Shown here one piece after another: positions 19,391 through 31,530 of a DNA stretch of 64,000 nucleotides. Below the pieces are notes generated by a model. That model had not been told where the DNA came from. It searched no databases and saw only the letters and a program-made list of their open reading frames with translations. Within the stretch, counting starts at the first letter, position 1. The number at the start of each line of letters is the position of its first letter. Source of the DNA: Saccopteryx bilineata (lineage: Eukaryota; Chordata; Mammalia; Chiroptera; Emballonuridae); assembly GCF_036850765.1 (NCBI RefSeq), contig NC_089493.1, positions 17,175,632-17,239,631 of the forward strand, read 5' to 3'. The position numbers and the translations under genes were made by a program.

Positions 19391-21040
19391 TAGAAGCAGT
19401 AGTGATCACAGACTTGGGCCGTCTTCAGTTCAACTCAGAACTGAGCCAAGAGCACATCGCTTCCATAATAAATAGAGCCATTTCTACAATACTCTGTCCC
19501 TATCTGTAATTGGATGGAGAAATGAGTTCTCCCAACTTCAAATGCCTCAAAACTAACTATTAAACATAGAGTATCTTTCAGGGTTACAGTCAAAATAGTT
19601 AACTAGTCTGATATTCTGATAAAAATAATAATTGTAAAAACCACTCCAATTAGCTCGAATCTATTCCAGCCAAGGAGACAGCTTTTAATTCACTGATTGT
19701 TTTGTTTTTAATTAAATGACCAGGCAACCTGAAGAATTACTTGAAGAATTATTATTATATCTATATTTCCAGCACAATCTTATTTCTAAACTCCCGTTCT
19801 ATATCCCCAACCCCGTCCGATTATCTCCATCTGGATGACTGATGGAGATATTTAAATTCAACACGGCTCAAGCAGGGTAAGACGTATTTTCTAACGAAGT
19901 AGCTCCTCTATGTAGGCTCTATCTTCTCACGGCTAGGGCGTTTTGGATATTTCATGCCTTCCAGTGTTATATTATTAACAAATCCATTTTTTGCCTGCAT
20001 CCATCCATGATGATGGTTTCTGGAAAGGGGGAAGGATAAATGCCACCTCAAGAACGAAGAGAGAATCTGACAAAGCAGAATTTCTTCCCCCAACACTAAT
20101 AAAAAATGGGGAGCTCCCTTTTGCTTCCTCGGAGTGTGAGAGAATAAAAGAAAACCGGGGCAGGAAAAGCCTAGGAAAGCCGCCGTTTCTTTCATATCAC
20201 GGTGGTAAAGATGAAGTTTTCCAATGTGAAGACTCAGAGAACACGGTAGCTTTATTTCCTGGAAGAAGCCTAGGGTAGACTGGCAACCTTTGGTAGGGAT
20301 CCAGATCCAGTACACCGCGGGAGCCGGTGTAGAGCACGCCCGGGAGAAGATGCCGCCTTACACCGCTGGTGGTCCATGGTCAATGCAGGGCATGCGGGCA
20401 GCTGAACTCACCCCCGTCTGGGTAGAAGCAAGAGATGCTGAGAGGAGAGGTGCGCCGACCGTTTGGTGCAGAAAGAAGAGACAGTCACAAACACAAATGT
20501 CAGTAACCAAGCACAATGACAGCAACCACGTAGGGAGTGGCATCTGAGACCATGAGCTGACTGAGATGACAGCTGTCACATCTCAGTAGATTCAACCAGC
20601 CATTCCTCCCGCAACGCCACTGATGCTCTGCGACCTATGTTTCAATCCCTTTTCCTCCTCCTTAAGTAGCAAAATGATACCATCTTAACAGCATAAAGAG
20701 AAAAATAATATACAAGATACTAAGAATTTACCTGAAAAAGATGGGGCTTCTTGATATAGGCTTATTTTCTTTCCTTGTCATTTCCACTCATTGGCTACGT
20801 AAAGTCCCAGTTGCACTTTGATATTTTGTGGCATGGGGGCTTGGGAGAAAAATTAGATTGATTATGGAAAATAATAACCATATTATCTTTGCAAAGCTAA
20901 ATGGTAGTGATGAAATTTTCTGTTATACCAGAGAAGGGAAACTTAGCTCCTCAAGCTAAAATTTTTCAATACATCACCAACACCTTTCCTAATCCTTTTT
21001 TTTCCTGACTTCTAATCTGTCACTATAACTTCCTGTTAGA
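19391..21040. other. Unique DNA with a locally CpG-containing segment
   Basis: No repeat or gene was recognised. The part at about 20280-20470 is richer in G+C and CpG than its surroundings, but shows no splice-bounded coding frame that I can support. Confidence 0.45.
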
Positions 21041-21053
21041 CATCTGGTTTCTT

Positions 21054-21470
21054 TTCTTTCTTTCTTTTTTTTTTTTTTTTTTTTTTTTTTGTATTTTTCT
21101 GAAGCTGGAAACGGGGAGAGACAGTCGGACAGACTCCCGCATGCGCCCGACCGGGATCCACCCCGCACGCCCACCAGGAGCCACGCTCTGCCCACCAGGG
21201 GGTGATGCTCTGCCCCTCCGGGGCGTCGCTCTGCCGCGACCAGAGCCACTCTAGCGCCTGGGGCAGAGGCCAAGGAGCCATCCCCAGCGCCCGGGCCATC
21301 TTTGCTCCAATGGAGCCTTGGCTGCGGGAGGGGAAGAGAGAGACAGAGAGGAAGGAGGGGAGGGGTGGAGAAGCAAATGGGCGCTTCTCCTATGTGCCTT
21401 GGCTGGGAATCGAACCCGGGTCCCCCGCACGCCAGGCCAATGCTCTACAGCTGAGCCAACCGGCCAGGGC
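21054..21470 (-). mobile_element. Young full-length long bat SINE
   Basis: Minus-strand copy close to the family consensus, with the tRNA-like head at the right (GAGCCAACCGGCCAGGGC; B box as GGGAATCGAACCCGGG). The 3' end (GTATTTTTCTGAAGCTGG) and a long T-run lie at the left. A 13-bp duplication CATCTGRTTTCTT (21041-21053 and 21471-21483) has one mismatch. CpGs are well preserved, indicating youth. Confidence 0.95.
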
Positions 21471-21688
21471 CATCTGATTTCTTAAATATGCCTCTTCCTT
21501 CCATTTTTCTGGACTACTGTAGCATTCTTTTTACTGCTTTTCCAATATTACCTCACTAAGTACCATCTTCCAAATACTAATTAAAATACTATTGTTTTTA
21601 TTACATTAGTTACTTCCTTAAAAATTTATCTTGGTTCCTTACTGCATGAATAGTAGGTTTTTTTCCTGTGCTCTGTGAATACCCGGAA

Positions 21689-21875
21689 CAGTGGTCCTCA
21701 AAGTGTGGTCTCCAAATTCGCATTGTCGGCATTCCCTAGGAACGCCTCAGAGATGTAATATCCTGCTTCTCACCATGGACATGCAGGGAATCTGACTCTT
21801 GAGGAGAGGTGGCCCACTGATCTGTCTTCTAATAAACATTTCAAGTGATACTGATGCACATTCTCTTTTGAGCTC
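21689..21875. repeat. MER5-like hAT fossil
   Basis: The left end CAGTGGTCCTCAAAGTGTGGTC and the right part TTTCAAGTGATACTGATGCAC followed by TTTTGAG match the layout of the ancient mammalian MER5 non-autonomous hAT family. The last few bases of the right inverted repeat are eroded. Confidence 0.65.
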
Positions 21876-22019
21876 GGCTCCTCTAGAGGATCCATGAAAG
21901 TCGACATCACAATGGCTGGTGAAGGAGTGCTGTAAGGGGGGGGGGTCTCAGTGGGAGGGAAGGCTCCCTGTCTGCCAGCTTTATTTCATGAAAAGACAAT
22001 CTGTTTCCTTTTTTTTTTT

Positions 22020-22640
22020 CCACACAAATTTTGAACTAATATATCACTGTATGAGGTGTGGGGTTTAGACATAATTTCTTTTTTTTTTTCCCCTATGAAT
22101 ATCAAGCTGCTTCATCATCATTTGTTGAACTGATAGTACTCCTTTGTCAAAAATCAGTTGGCCATTTGAGTGTGGGTCTAGTTCTGAGTTCTCTATTCAA
22201 TTTCATCATTCTTTGTGTCTGTCTCTCCACCCAGGCCGCATTGTCTCGGCTCCTACAGCTATACAGCAGGTCTTAATGTTGGATGGAGTGATCTCTTACT
22301 TTATTCTCATTTTTCAGGTTGTCCTAGCCATTCCAGGGTCTGTGCTTTTCTATGTAAATTTTTGAATACGTTTGACTATGTCTACAAAATCTTGCTAGGA
22401 ATTTGCATTAAACCTACAGATTAATTTGGGGAAAATCAACATCTTTACTGTGTTGAATATTTTTTATTGATAAATGCCTTTATATCTTTCCATTTATTCA
22501 GTTCTTCTTTGATTTTATAAATATTTTGCAATTTCAGCATAGAGATCCCATATATATTTTATTAAGTTGAATGAGTAGTTATATCATTTCTTTGCAATGA
22601 TAATAAACGGTATTCTTTTTTTTCTTTTCATAATCTTATC
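22020..22640 (-). mobile_element. Old L1 ORF2 fragment, minus strand
   Basis: Reverse-strand L1 coding sequence from the middle to C-terminal part of ORF2 (CATTTGTTGAACTGATAGTAC, CTTTGTCAAAAATCAGTTGG, GCTAGGAATTTGCATTAAACC, ATATCTTTCCATTTATTCAG). It is strongly diverged from the young L1 and broken by stops and indels. Confidence 0.75.
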
Positions 22641-22829
22641 CTTAACACTTCATTCCATGCTACTATTTTAATTAGCTGTGTTGCTTCTGAGTCATGAATT
22701 ATCACCTTCATACTTCTTGAATGTTCTCTTCATCTCTCCTGAGTCTTTCAACTTTTCTTCCAACTTCCAAATTGATAACTCAGTGTGAAAGTTCTAAATG
22801 TGCCTCATATTCAGTTTATCCTAACAGAG

Positions 22830-23400
22830 TCTTACTCCCTTGCTTCTTCTACCAGCTTTTTCTCTCGTATTTCCTCTTTTGGTAAACATAATGCCTGCTT
22901 CTGCGGTTCCCCTAGCCAAAACCGGATAGTGGTTTCAATCCTTTCTCTCTCATTCCCGTCGTCATCAGCCACTAAATCCTGTGATGTCTACTAGCTACCT
23001 CTCTTCATCCTCAAATCTGCCTACTTTTCTCCATGCCCAAGACCACTGCCATGGCCCATTATTTGATCATGTCTCACTTGAACCACAGAAGCAATCATCT
23101 AATTTCACTCCCTTTCTCAAGTCTAATGTACTCCAACCCATCATTTCTCTACACCACAACCTGGGCAGTGGTTCAGATACACAAATCTCTGTTCAGCTTG
23201 GAGTGTTTTCAGTTCTTTCCTATTACTTACAGCCTTAATGGGACATAAAATCCTTTTCATTACTTGACTGTTTCTGCATTTCCTCTATGAGCACCCTGAA
23301 TCTAACTTTACTGAATCTTCTGCACTCATGCAACAATCTAATCATCTCAACTCATCTGCTTGTTTTCTAAGAGTCTTTCTACATTTTTGCCTGACTAATA
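22830..23400 (+). repeat. L2-like ancient LINE fossil
   Basis: Degenerate blocks CCACTAAATCCTGTGATGTC, TCAAATCTGCCTACTTTTCTCC, CCACTGCCATGGCCCA and GACATAAAATCC resemble the 'caagtcctgtcgattctacc ... ccatccccactgccactacc ... aataaaatccaaactcc' LINE fossil common in mammals. Family assignment is uncertain. Confidence 0.4.
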
Positions 23401-23434
23401 CATTTCATTTTGTCCTCAGAAACTCTATTTTATT

Positions 23435-23976
23435 TTTTTTTTAATAAATTTGTATTAATGGTAATGGGATGACATTAATAAATCAGGGTACATATATTCA
23501 AAGAAAACATGTCTAGGTTATTTTGTCATCAAATTATGTTGCAAACCCCTCGCCCAAAGTCAGATTGTCCTCCGTCACCCTCCATCTAGTTCTCTGTGCC
23601 CCTCCCCCTCCCCCTAACTCTCTCCCTCCCTCCCTCCCATGTCCTCCCTCCCCCCCCACCCTTGGTAACCACCACACTCTTGTCCATGTCTCTTAGTCTC
23701 ATTTTTATGTTCCACCAATGTATGGAATCATGTAGTTCTTGTTTTTTTCTGATTTACTTATTTCACTCCTTATAATGTTATCAAGATCCCACCATTTTGC
23801 TGTAAATGATCTGATGTCATCATTTCTTATGGCTGAGTAGTATTCCATAGTGTATATGTGCCACATCTTCTTTATCCAGTCTTCTATTGAAGGGCTTTTT
23901 GGTTGTTTCCATGTCTTGGCCACTGTGAACAGTGCTGCAATGAACATGGGGCTACATGTGTCTTCACGTATCAATG
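23435..23976 (-). mobile_element. Very young 5'-truncated L1
   Basis: A 542-bp L1 3' end in minus orientation, flanked by a perfect 17-bp duplication AGAAACTCTATTTTATT (23418-23434 and 23977-23993). It is almost identical to the 3' end of the full-length L1 at 4148: a handful of substitutions and one extra CTCC unit in the pyrimidine tract. It ends abruptly in the C-terminal part of ORF2, the usual outcome of incomplete reverse transcription. Confidence 0.96.
23705..23974 (-). pseudogene. Truncated C-terminal end of L1 ORF2
   Basis: An open 89-codon frame starting MIREDTCSP, matching without change the last residues of the ORF2 C-terminal segment at 4418-4858 (KTWKQPKSPSIEDWIKKMW etc.). It lacks endonuclease, RT and zinc-knuckle regions because the L1 copy is 5'-truncated, so it is non-functional. 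Confidence 0.9.
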
Positions 23977-23993
23977 AGAAACTCTATTTTATT

Positions 23994-26177
23994 AATGTGT
24001 CATTAATGAAACCTCCTCTTACATATACACTTTGGTATTTTTCATATATATATGTACATTTATATATATTTATATATTATTTTATGATCACTTATATCAA
24101 ATTGTTTTTGCAACTTTCTGTTTAACTATTGATCCACTAAATTTAGAATATATTCTATTAACACAAAGATTCTGCTGTATTCTACTTTATTTCCAAAATT
24201 CCTTGCAAAACAACAGGACCCACATACAGAATGTTTTTGAGTAAAGTGTTGGACAGTGGAAAAGAGATATGAACATAAATTATTGGAAGAGAGATATGAG
24301 CACACATTGTTATAACACAAGACCAAGAATGACATATTTCACTGGAGTATAAACGGAGCACAAATATATAGATGAAGAAAATATTAAGACCAGAGAAATT
24401 TTATTTTGGCCTAAAAGAATAGATATTACAACACTGAGAAAGAGAGATGTCATATCAGGAAACAGGTACAATATCACTAAATACATGGATATAAAAATCA
24501 TATGACATCATCAGTTGTAGGTGCATAGTCTTGGCAAATCTATGTGGTAAATGGAAAAATGCGTGTACTGAGGAATAAGAATGTAAGAGATGTTAAAACT
24601 TATTGTGGAAAGTTTCTAGTGCCACGTTAAGGAAGAAAAACAGCAGGCATATTTGAGAGCCATTCAAGCATTTTTGACAGAGATGGGTGGATTTTCAGAA
24701 ATGTATTGTGCCATAAATCTAAAACAATGGGGTTTTATACTTTACAAACATTTTAGAGGTGGGAGAGGTAAAATTAACAGAGCCCTGACCTGGGGCAGTG
24801 GGTCCTCATAAACATAGAGCATCTAGAATCTGACTTTTAACTCTGATGGTTACATATTTTTGTAACAGACCCAAAAGGATATGAATATCTTTATCTGCAT
24901 AGACAAAAAAGAAGACATGATTTTACTCTGTTAAAAGAGAGCCAACATGTAAAATAAGCCCTGCTCACATAATGAAACAGAATACAGTGTAATTTTTAAT
25001 GCCTGATTTTATCTTCCTGGATGTTAAAGGTCTTGCCAAACCAAGCAATCTGATATTGAATTAAATAATCAAGCATGAGAAGAGAAATTATGGTAAGTCC
25101 ATGCAGAGAAACATAGTATTTCTTCATGAGAACTAAATATTGATGAAAAGTTAACAAAGCAATAGAAAACTGAAAGTTTCTTCTAAAATGTTTGAGAATC
25201 GTTATAAAAATTTACTATGCTTTCAAAACCTGGGTGGTGTTTAAATGTTTAACAGTACATTATTTATAATACCACTGACTCTGAACACTTTAAAATACTG
25301 TAAATATATTCATATCTGTGTATGTGTATATTCACATAGAAATATGGTATTTTATGCACACATATACAAATGCACAAACCGATATAGTACAAACATTTTA
25401 GATTTACTATGAATCCCAAGTGACTATAGTTTCAGAATTCTTAGACACTGTAAATTGTGACAGATATCAGACAAATAAGATCACACTACAAAAGAATCTG
25501 TATCTTTATCTTTGCTGAGACAGAGGGAAAGTCAGAAGTACAGATAGGAAAGTTTTCAGAGGTCAGGAACCTGATACTCTTTGCCAACTCCACTGCTGCT
25601 ATAATTCCTTATCCCTTTAGTTTAAAAGTGGATGGAAGACACTTAGACTTGTTTTGGAAAAAAGCATCTCCTCTTACAATCTGTACAGTCCCTTTTTCTA
25701 AGGTTATAATTTGACCTTCATCTTTCATAGGCTTTCTTGTGGCATTCTTTCTCAGCACTCAATGCCAGGACCACTCACTGGGCACTTCAACAACAATGAG
25801 ATGCAGTGTGTAACTCATTGCTGGGTGGATTTTTATGTCTTCTTAACTAGTTGAAAAGGTCCTTAAGGTACTAAACACATAAAATCTACATTTCCCCCCT
25901 CTGTAACACCTAACAATTTATTGAATGCAAACTCATGCTATCATATTTGAAGGCATTGTTCAGTTGAATGTATTGTTTTAAAGATAGTCATATAGCTAGC
26001 CTACATAAATATCTTCAAAAATTTCATTAATTTCCTTTCCTATTTATGCTGGTTTCTCATCTTGCTCATCTCTCTTACAGCCCTTACTAGGTTCCTCATG
26101 CAATATTCATATCTCTCCCCCCACTCTTTAAACCCCACCATGTCACTATCAGACCAACTTATAGCATATGATTGCTT
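23994..26177. other. Unique A+T-rich DNA
   Basis: No gene or dated repeat was recognised over this 2.2-kb stretch. A few short TA/CA-rich low-complexity runs occur near 24040-24080 and 25315-25380. Confidence 0.5.
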
Positions 26178-26193
26178 CAAAAACTCACTCTGG

Positions 26194-26595
26194 GCCCTGG
26201 CCAGTTGGCTCAGTGGTAGAGCATGGGCCTGGCGTGCAGTAGTCCCGGGTTAAATTCATGACCAGGGCACACAGGAGAAGCACCCATCTGCTTCTCCACC
26301 CCTCCCCCTCTCCTTCCTCTCTGTCTCTCTCATCTCCTCCTGCAACCGAGGCTCCATTGGAGCAAAGTTGGCCTAGCCACTGAGGATGGCTCTATGGCCT
26401 CTGCCTCAGGTGCTAGAATGGCTCTGGTCGCAATGGAGCAATGCCCCAGATGGGCAGAGCATCGCCCCCTGGTGGGCGTGCTGGGTGGCTCCTGGTCGGG
26501 CGCATGCGAGAGTCTGTTTGACTGCCTCCCCGTTTCCAACTTCAGAAAAATACAAAAAAAAAACCAAACAAACCAAAAAAACCCCAAAAACAAAA
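26194..26595 (+). mobile_element. Long bat SINE, full length
   Basis: Head GCCCTGGCCAGTTGGCTCAG, complete body (GCTCCATTGGAGCAAAGTTG, GCATCGCCCCCTGGTGGGCG) and 3' end CAGAAAAATAC, with a long A/C-rich tail. It is flanked by a perfect 16-bp duplication CAAAAACTCACTCTGG (26178-26193 and 26596-26611). The B box is altered (GGGTTAAATTC), so this copy is probably transcriptionally weak. Confidence 0.95.
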
Positions 26596-26611
26596 CAAAA
26601 ACTCACTCTGG

Positions 26612-29600
26612 TAAGAGTTAAGAGAATGCATACTGCAGGGTCACTCTGCCTTTTCTAATAAAGCCACTCCTCTGCAACTCATGCCAGCAGTCTTTGTTGA
26701 GTAACACGTGGCAAGAGGGGCGAGGAAAGACGGAAGAGTGTGAAGAGATTCAAATCCCCATCAGGTTCTATACCAACACAACTAGCTGAGAGAAAATATT
26801 CAATGAACTGGATATATACACTAATTTTAGAAAAAAACCAACAACTAGTAGATCTTTACATAGGGCGATAGAAAGGAAAAGACTGCCGGAGTCAGACAGG
26901 TCAACCCCAAGCCTTGGCCAGATTTCAAAGAACTCTACTTCGGGAAACCAGGGACCTCCTTGGCTGTTCAGAACTGTGCAATCTGCTTCTAAGTCCGCAT
27001 TTTCCCCTGTTTTACCTCAACTACTTTGAACTCTTCTTACCTTGTGGATTTCTTTCATTTCTGATCTCGTAAAACATTTCCCTGTTGACATTATCTTGTA
27101 TGCTGTGAAAGACTACAATGCAATTTCAAAAATCTAAAGAAAATTTATGAATTTTAGTTTTTGTATCAGACCATTTTGTCCCAAGGCAGATATAAAAATT
27201 TCTTGAAGGGTGGTTTAATTTACTCATATCTGTTAAATATCATTATGCCTTCTTCAGATACCTCTTTATTCACTACTCTGCTTTAGACCCAGGGTGACTC
27301 AGTCTTTTGAATTGCATCAAAGGATGCTTTCCTTCTTGGCACTGGTTTTAGCCAACAAAAGGTAGAGATGGAGTGAGAGGAATATGAGGCCAACTTTCTT
27401 TCTGCCTACATTGTTCAACTAGAGCTCTTGTCCTAAGAGTTACCTTTTCACAAATTTATTGAACTTCAACAGCCTTTTGCCCTTAGAGGACTGTTAAGGG
27501 TTCTTCACTTTTCCTTATTGATTTTGCTGAATTATTCCAAAGCCCTTTTAATAGTCTCTTTACTAAATTTCTTCAAATTACTGGTTACAATGTGCCATCT
27601 GTTTCCTGTTAGGAAGGACTCTGGATATATATGACTTATATCCATTTACAAAGATATTGATTTTTTTAAAAGAGATAAAAAGAAAAGGAAAAAATAAAGG
27701 AGGGGGAAGGTAGGGAAACTTTGTGTTTCTTATACTTGTCTTACAAAATGAAATGTTTTTTAACTACTCTTACCCCAAACGTTCACAATTTAACTGATAC
27801 AGCAAATCCCAACAGATCTCCAATACTTCTCATAAGGGAGTGGGCAAATTGTGGTGCTACCCACAGATTTTCAACCTAACTTAAATGAGAGTGAGAGAGA
27901 GAGGTCTCCATGTTGGTGGCTTGATGGAGATTTGCATACCAACAATTTATAATCTGATGAATGGACTAAATTTAGTTATTAAAACCCTGTGTTGATTATG
28001 TCCTGGGGTCCCCTGTTTGCTTGTGGTGCTGTTGAACTTATTTTATTCTGTACTCCATGCCTCCAGAGTTGATAAGATAATTTTTATAATATTTATTCTA
28101 ATTATTCTCCTAATCTTAGAGAAATATTTGAGCCCCAACTTAGTCTTAATATTTTAGCTACTACCTTAATTGTTATCATTTCAGTTTATTGAGGTGAACA
28201 TATGCTATATATGCTTATCTTTTGATTAATACATACAACTCTGCCTTTTACTTTTCATAGAACTATCCATGCTTATAAACAATATTTTCACTTTATTCCC
28301 AACTGTAGCTAAGGTCTTACAAAGAGCTATAACCATAAAAGAGGTAATTTTCATCAAGTTTCAGGTTTTCCCTGAAAGCTCCTTCTACATTACAAACTTT
28401 GTTTAAAATTCTGATATTGAATGCTCACAGTAACATTTTTTGGAAAGACCAAGAATCTACCACTGAATTAGTAAGTAAGGTATTTTCTTAAAAAAAAAAA
28501 AAAGACCAAAATACAAGTTGGCATAGGGTTTCATATTATTTGGAAGTAATTTATTCATAGTCTTAAACTTATATCATATATCATGATGTTAAAGTTATGT
28601 TGATATTTTTCTCTCCAAGAATACTTTTGAAAATATTCCTAGCCATGATCATGCATGATAAAAATATGAAAAGCTTGTATAGTTGCCAAGAAAATCAGGG
28701 AAAATAAAGAATTATTTTTACCTACATCAAATAATTTGATCATTAGCGGAAAATGATCATTATTATCAAAATATTTATCCAAACTTTTTTACTTTTGTTT
28801 ACAGAAAAGAGGGTGGGGCATTTTCAGATTTCCCCCTATGTATAAGAATAGGAGTACTTCGTTAAGATTTCTAGGAACTATGCCAAGTTTAATTTTTTTT
28901 AATAATGATATGCAGTCACAAATCTGCTTTGAGTGGAATTTTTTTAAAAACTAGCAAAAGGTAATAATTCAGTGAGGTTGAGATAATATTAGTGAAAAAA
29001 ATGTAAAAATGTTTGGATATCTTCACATGGATTATACCAACTCTCATTATAACCCTCACATACAAAGTTTCAACACATATAAGAAACAATATCCACAGTA
29101 TCTTATATTCTTTATCATCTTAATTTAATTTATTGCACAATTTAAGTCTCTGTTACATAGTTCAAAGCAAAAATATATTCTTTCAAGAAGCTTTAAAATT
29201 TAGTAAATTGGAGTTCTATTTTTAAATTATTTTTTGATAAGACATTTTAAGTGGTTGACTCATTAATTCTGGCATGAAAAGCATACATACAGGGAACGAA
29301 ACCAGTTATGGTTCATGCGGCCGAAACATCTGCTAAGACTTCTGACACAAACTAGCAGAAACAGGAATTAGTTTCGTAAACTAAAAAGCAAATGGCAACT
29401 GCTAAATGCTAAATGCATGGCTCTTAAGGGACAGTGTGTATTTCCCAAATGTCAAGGTCGCCCAGCTTTGGGTAAGCAGCAAGCAATCAAAATGCCTCAG
29501 GGAAAACCCCAATGGGGCTGTTTCTTTCGAAAGGGACTCTTAAGAGTGTGCGGGCTTGTATTTTTCTGGGCATATAGACAATATCATCTCTACTAATGTT

Positions 29601-31380
29601 TGGAAACATGATTAAGTATAAAAACACATCATTGGATTGATTGGAGGATTGGACAAAGTACACAATGTATGAATTGATAGAATATAAACATATAGATAGG
29701 TCACTATGTTATTAAAGATGGTGACTCATTAAAGGGCCAAGGAAAACTTTTTGTAATGGTTCAGAAGCAATAAATAAACACAGAGTGTATTCACAAAAGA
29801 GAGAAGCTGTGGAAGGAGCTCATGGAATGGCAGGTATTCAGGTCTGAATGTGTGTTTCTTTCATACATATGTGTTAGATCCACCTTGGTTGCAGCTTAGA
29901 CTTCATCCTCTTTTGAAATTTCTAAGATAGTTTCTTGTTAAGATTGTGGATAAAAATGGGACCCCATACTAATCCAGACAAGTACGGGAAAGCCTACATG
30001 GAGGGCCTTACAAATGCAGTGGACCTAAAGTAACCACATAGGATGGTCTGAAATGGAAACTTTGTAACTAAAAACAAGGCATTGATGGGTCGTCATGTCC
30101 TAGGCTGGCATCTCCTTTGACAAAGGTTAGTCTTTACCTTACCTGAGCCTATTATGTTTCTGCATCTACTATTGCATACCTTTGGAATGTCAGAGTAATC
30201 TCCTTTTTCCAGACCCTTCAAGGCATAATCTCCCACTAGAAAATGAAAGTACAGAACCACTCATTATTATCTTGTTCTCGCCCATACCATCTCAATGTGC
30301 TGGAAATGTTCATTGTTAAATCCACCGATGTAAAAGAAATATGTGTCTATCCATTTTACTCTTTAACCAATTTCAGAGATTTTTCCACTTCAATTTCTCT
30401 GTCTCCCTAATCTATCACCAAGGAATTTCATGTAACCACTTCCCTTCTTCTCCTTTGAATCTGATGTATGAAATAAGTGGTGATATTGCTACTCTCTGGA
30501 GAATTTTCTCAAGCCACTGAGATTTTGCTTCCCTGCAGTTGTTGTCATTTTGGCTCAAATAAACTCTTTAAAAATTCTCTACAGGCTTAGAAGTTTCTTA
30601 TGTCAACAAGGTCTATATATTCTCATTCTTTGTTATTTACTGATCCTTACTGATAAGCACTCACTCAGGACTTTCAATGTACAGAACCTTATACAAGTTT
30701 ACAGTGTTCACTTGGACAGACCCTGCTATAGCCCTAAAAGAGTTGTCATAGTCCCCCGACCCTGTATTCCATAGTGCTTAAGTTAAGAAAAGAGACATTA
30801 TATTTTAGCCTTAGTCCAATTAGAATGTTGGAGGGAAAAGAGACTGGCTAGTACTTAGACATTAGTTTCCAACTGACGTCTCCCACATTGTATGAAGAGA
30901 TTATTAAAATCAGTGAATAGCATAGCAGTGCTATGTCTATAACTCATAAGTTTATAGTAAACTTTTAATGTGATAATTTATATGAAACACCTAGCATAGG
31001 GTCTGGCATTAAAAAAATGCTTAACAAATTATGTTTTCTTCTTTCTAGGATAATATTTACCTTAAAAGTGAATTAATGAATAAGGCTTTTAGAATAAACT
31101 CTGGTACACGTTAGTGCTTTTAAAAAATTTTTATTAGCTCTTTTATTTACCATTGATGTTTCAGGATGTCAGTAATATTAATTCAGAAATGGGAGATTAA
31201 AAAATAGGAGTTAGGACAATGACAGGTGAAGGAATGAATCATTCAAAATAAGTATTTGTAGCTATAAAAAAAATTAGTTGGTGACTGTTTATTTGTTGTT
31301 GTTGCTGTTGTTGATGTTATAGCATATTCTTCCAGTAAGTAAATAGTTGTTTAATATGTATTTATTACTCTAAGTATTAG
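26612..31380. other. Long stretch of mostly unique DNA
   Basis: This 4.8-kb stretch has no recognised SINE, LINE or gene. It includes an AATAAA-containing segment at 26640-26740 with a vague retroviral-LTR look, and a CpG-retaining, non-repetitive segment at 29280-29570. A GTT-rich run lies at 31289-31318. No supportable coding exon was seen. Confidence 0.5.
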
Positions 31381-31530
31381 TCAAGGTTCTTCAGAGAAAC
31401 AGAGTCAATAGGATATATACATAAAGAGATTTTGTTTAAGGAATTTACTCACATATTTATGAAGGTGGACAAATCCAAAGATTTGCAGGGTGAGTCAAAA
31501 AGTTGGATATCCAGGTCAGTAAAAAGGTGC
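31381..31530 (-). repeat. L1M-type 3'UTR fossil
   Basis: The blocks GGTTCTTCAGAGAAACAGAG, AATAGGATATATACATAAAG and GATTTGCAGGGTGAGTC match the common mammalian fossil 'gttctccagagaaacagaaccaataggatatat ... tctgcagggtgg'. Exact subfamily and orientation convention are uncertain. Confidence 0.5.

Noticed and set aside
19908..20315. 135-codon open frame on the minus strand
   Set aside because: No motif, no codon-level evidence, and an overlapping 95-codon frame on the other strand; most likely a chance frame.
20311..20406. Possible 48-bp tandem repeat (TACACCGC at 20311 and 20359)
   Set aside because: Only the first 8 bases match well and the remainder is too dissimilar to call a repeat.
24776..24830. 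GCCCTGACCTGGGGCAGTGG, resembling a SINE head
   Set aside because: No B box, body or tail follows; too short to distinguish from chance.
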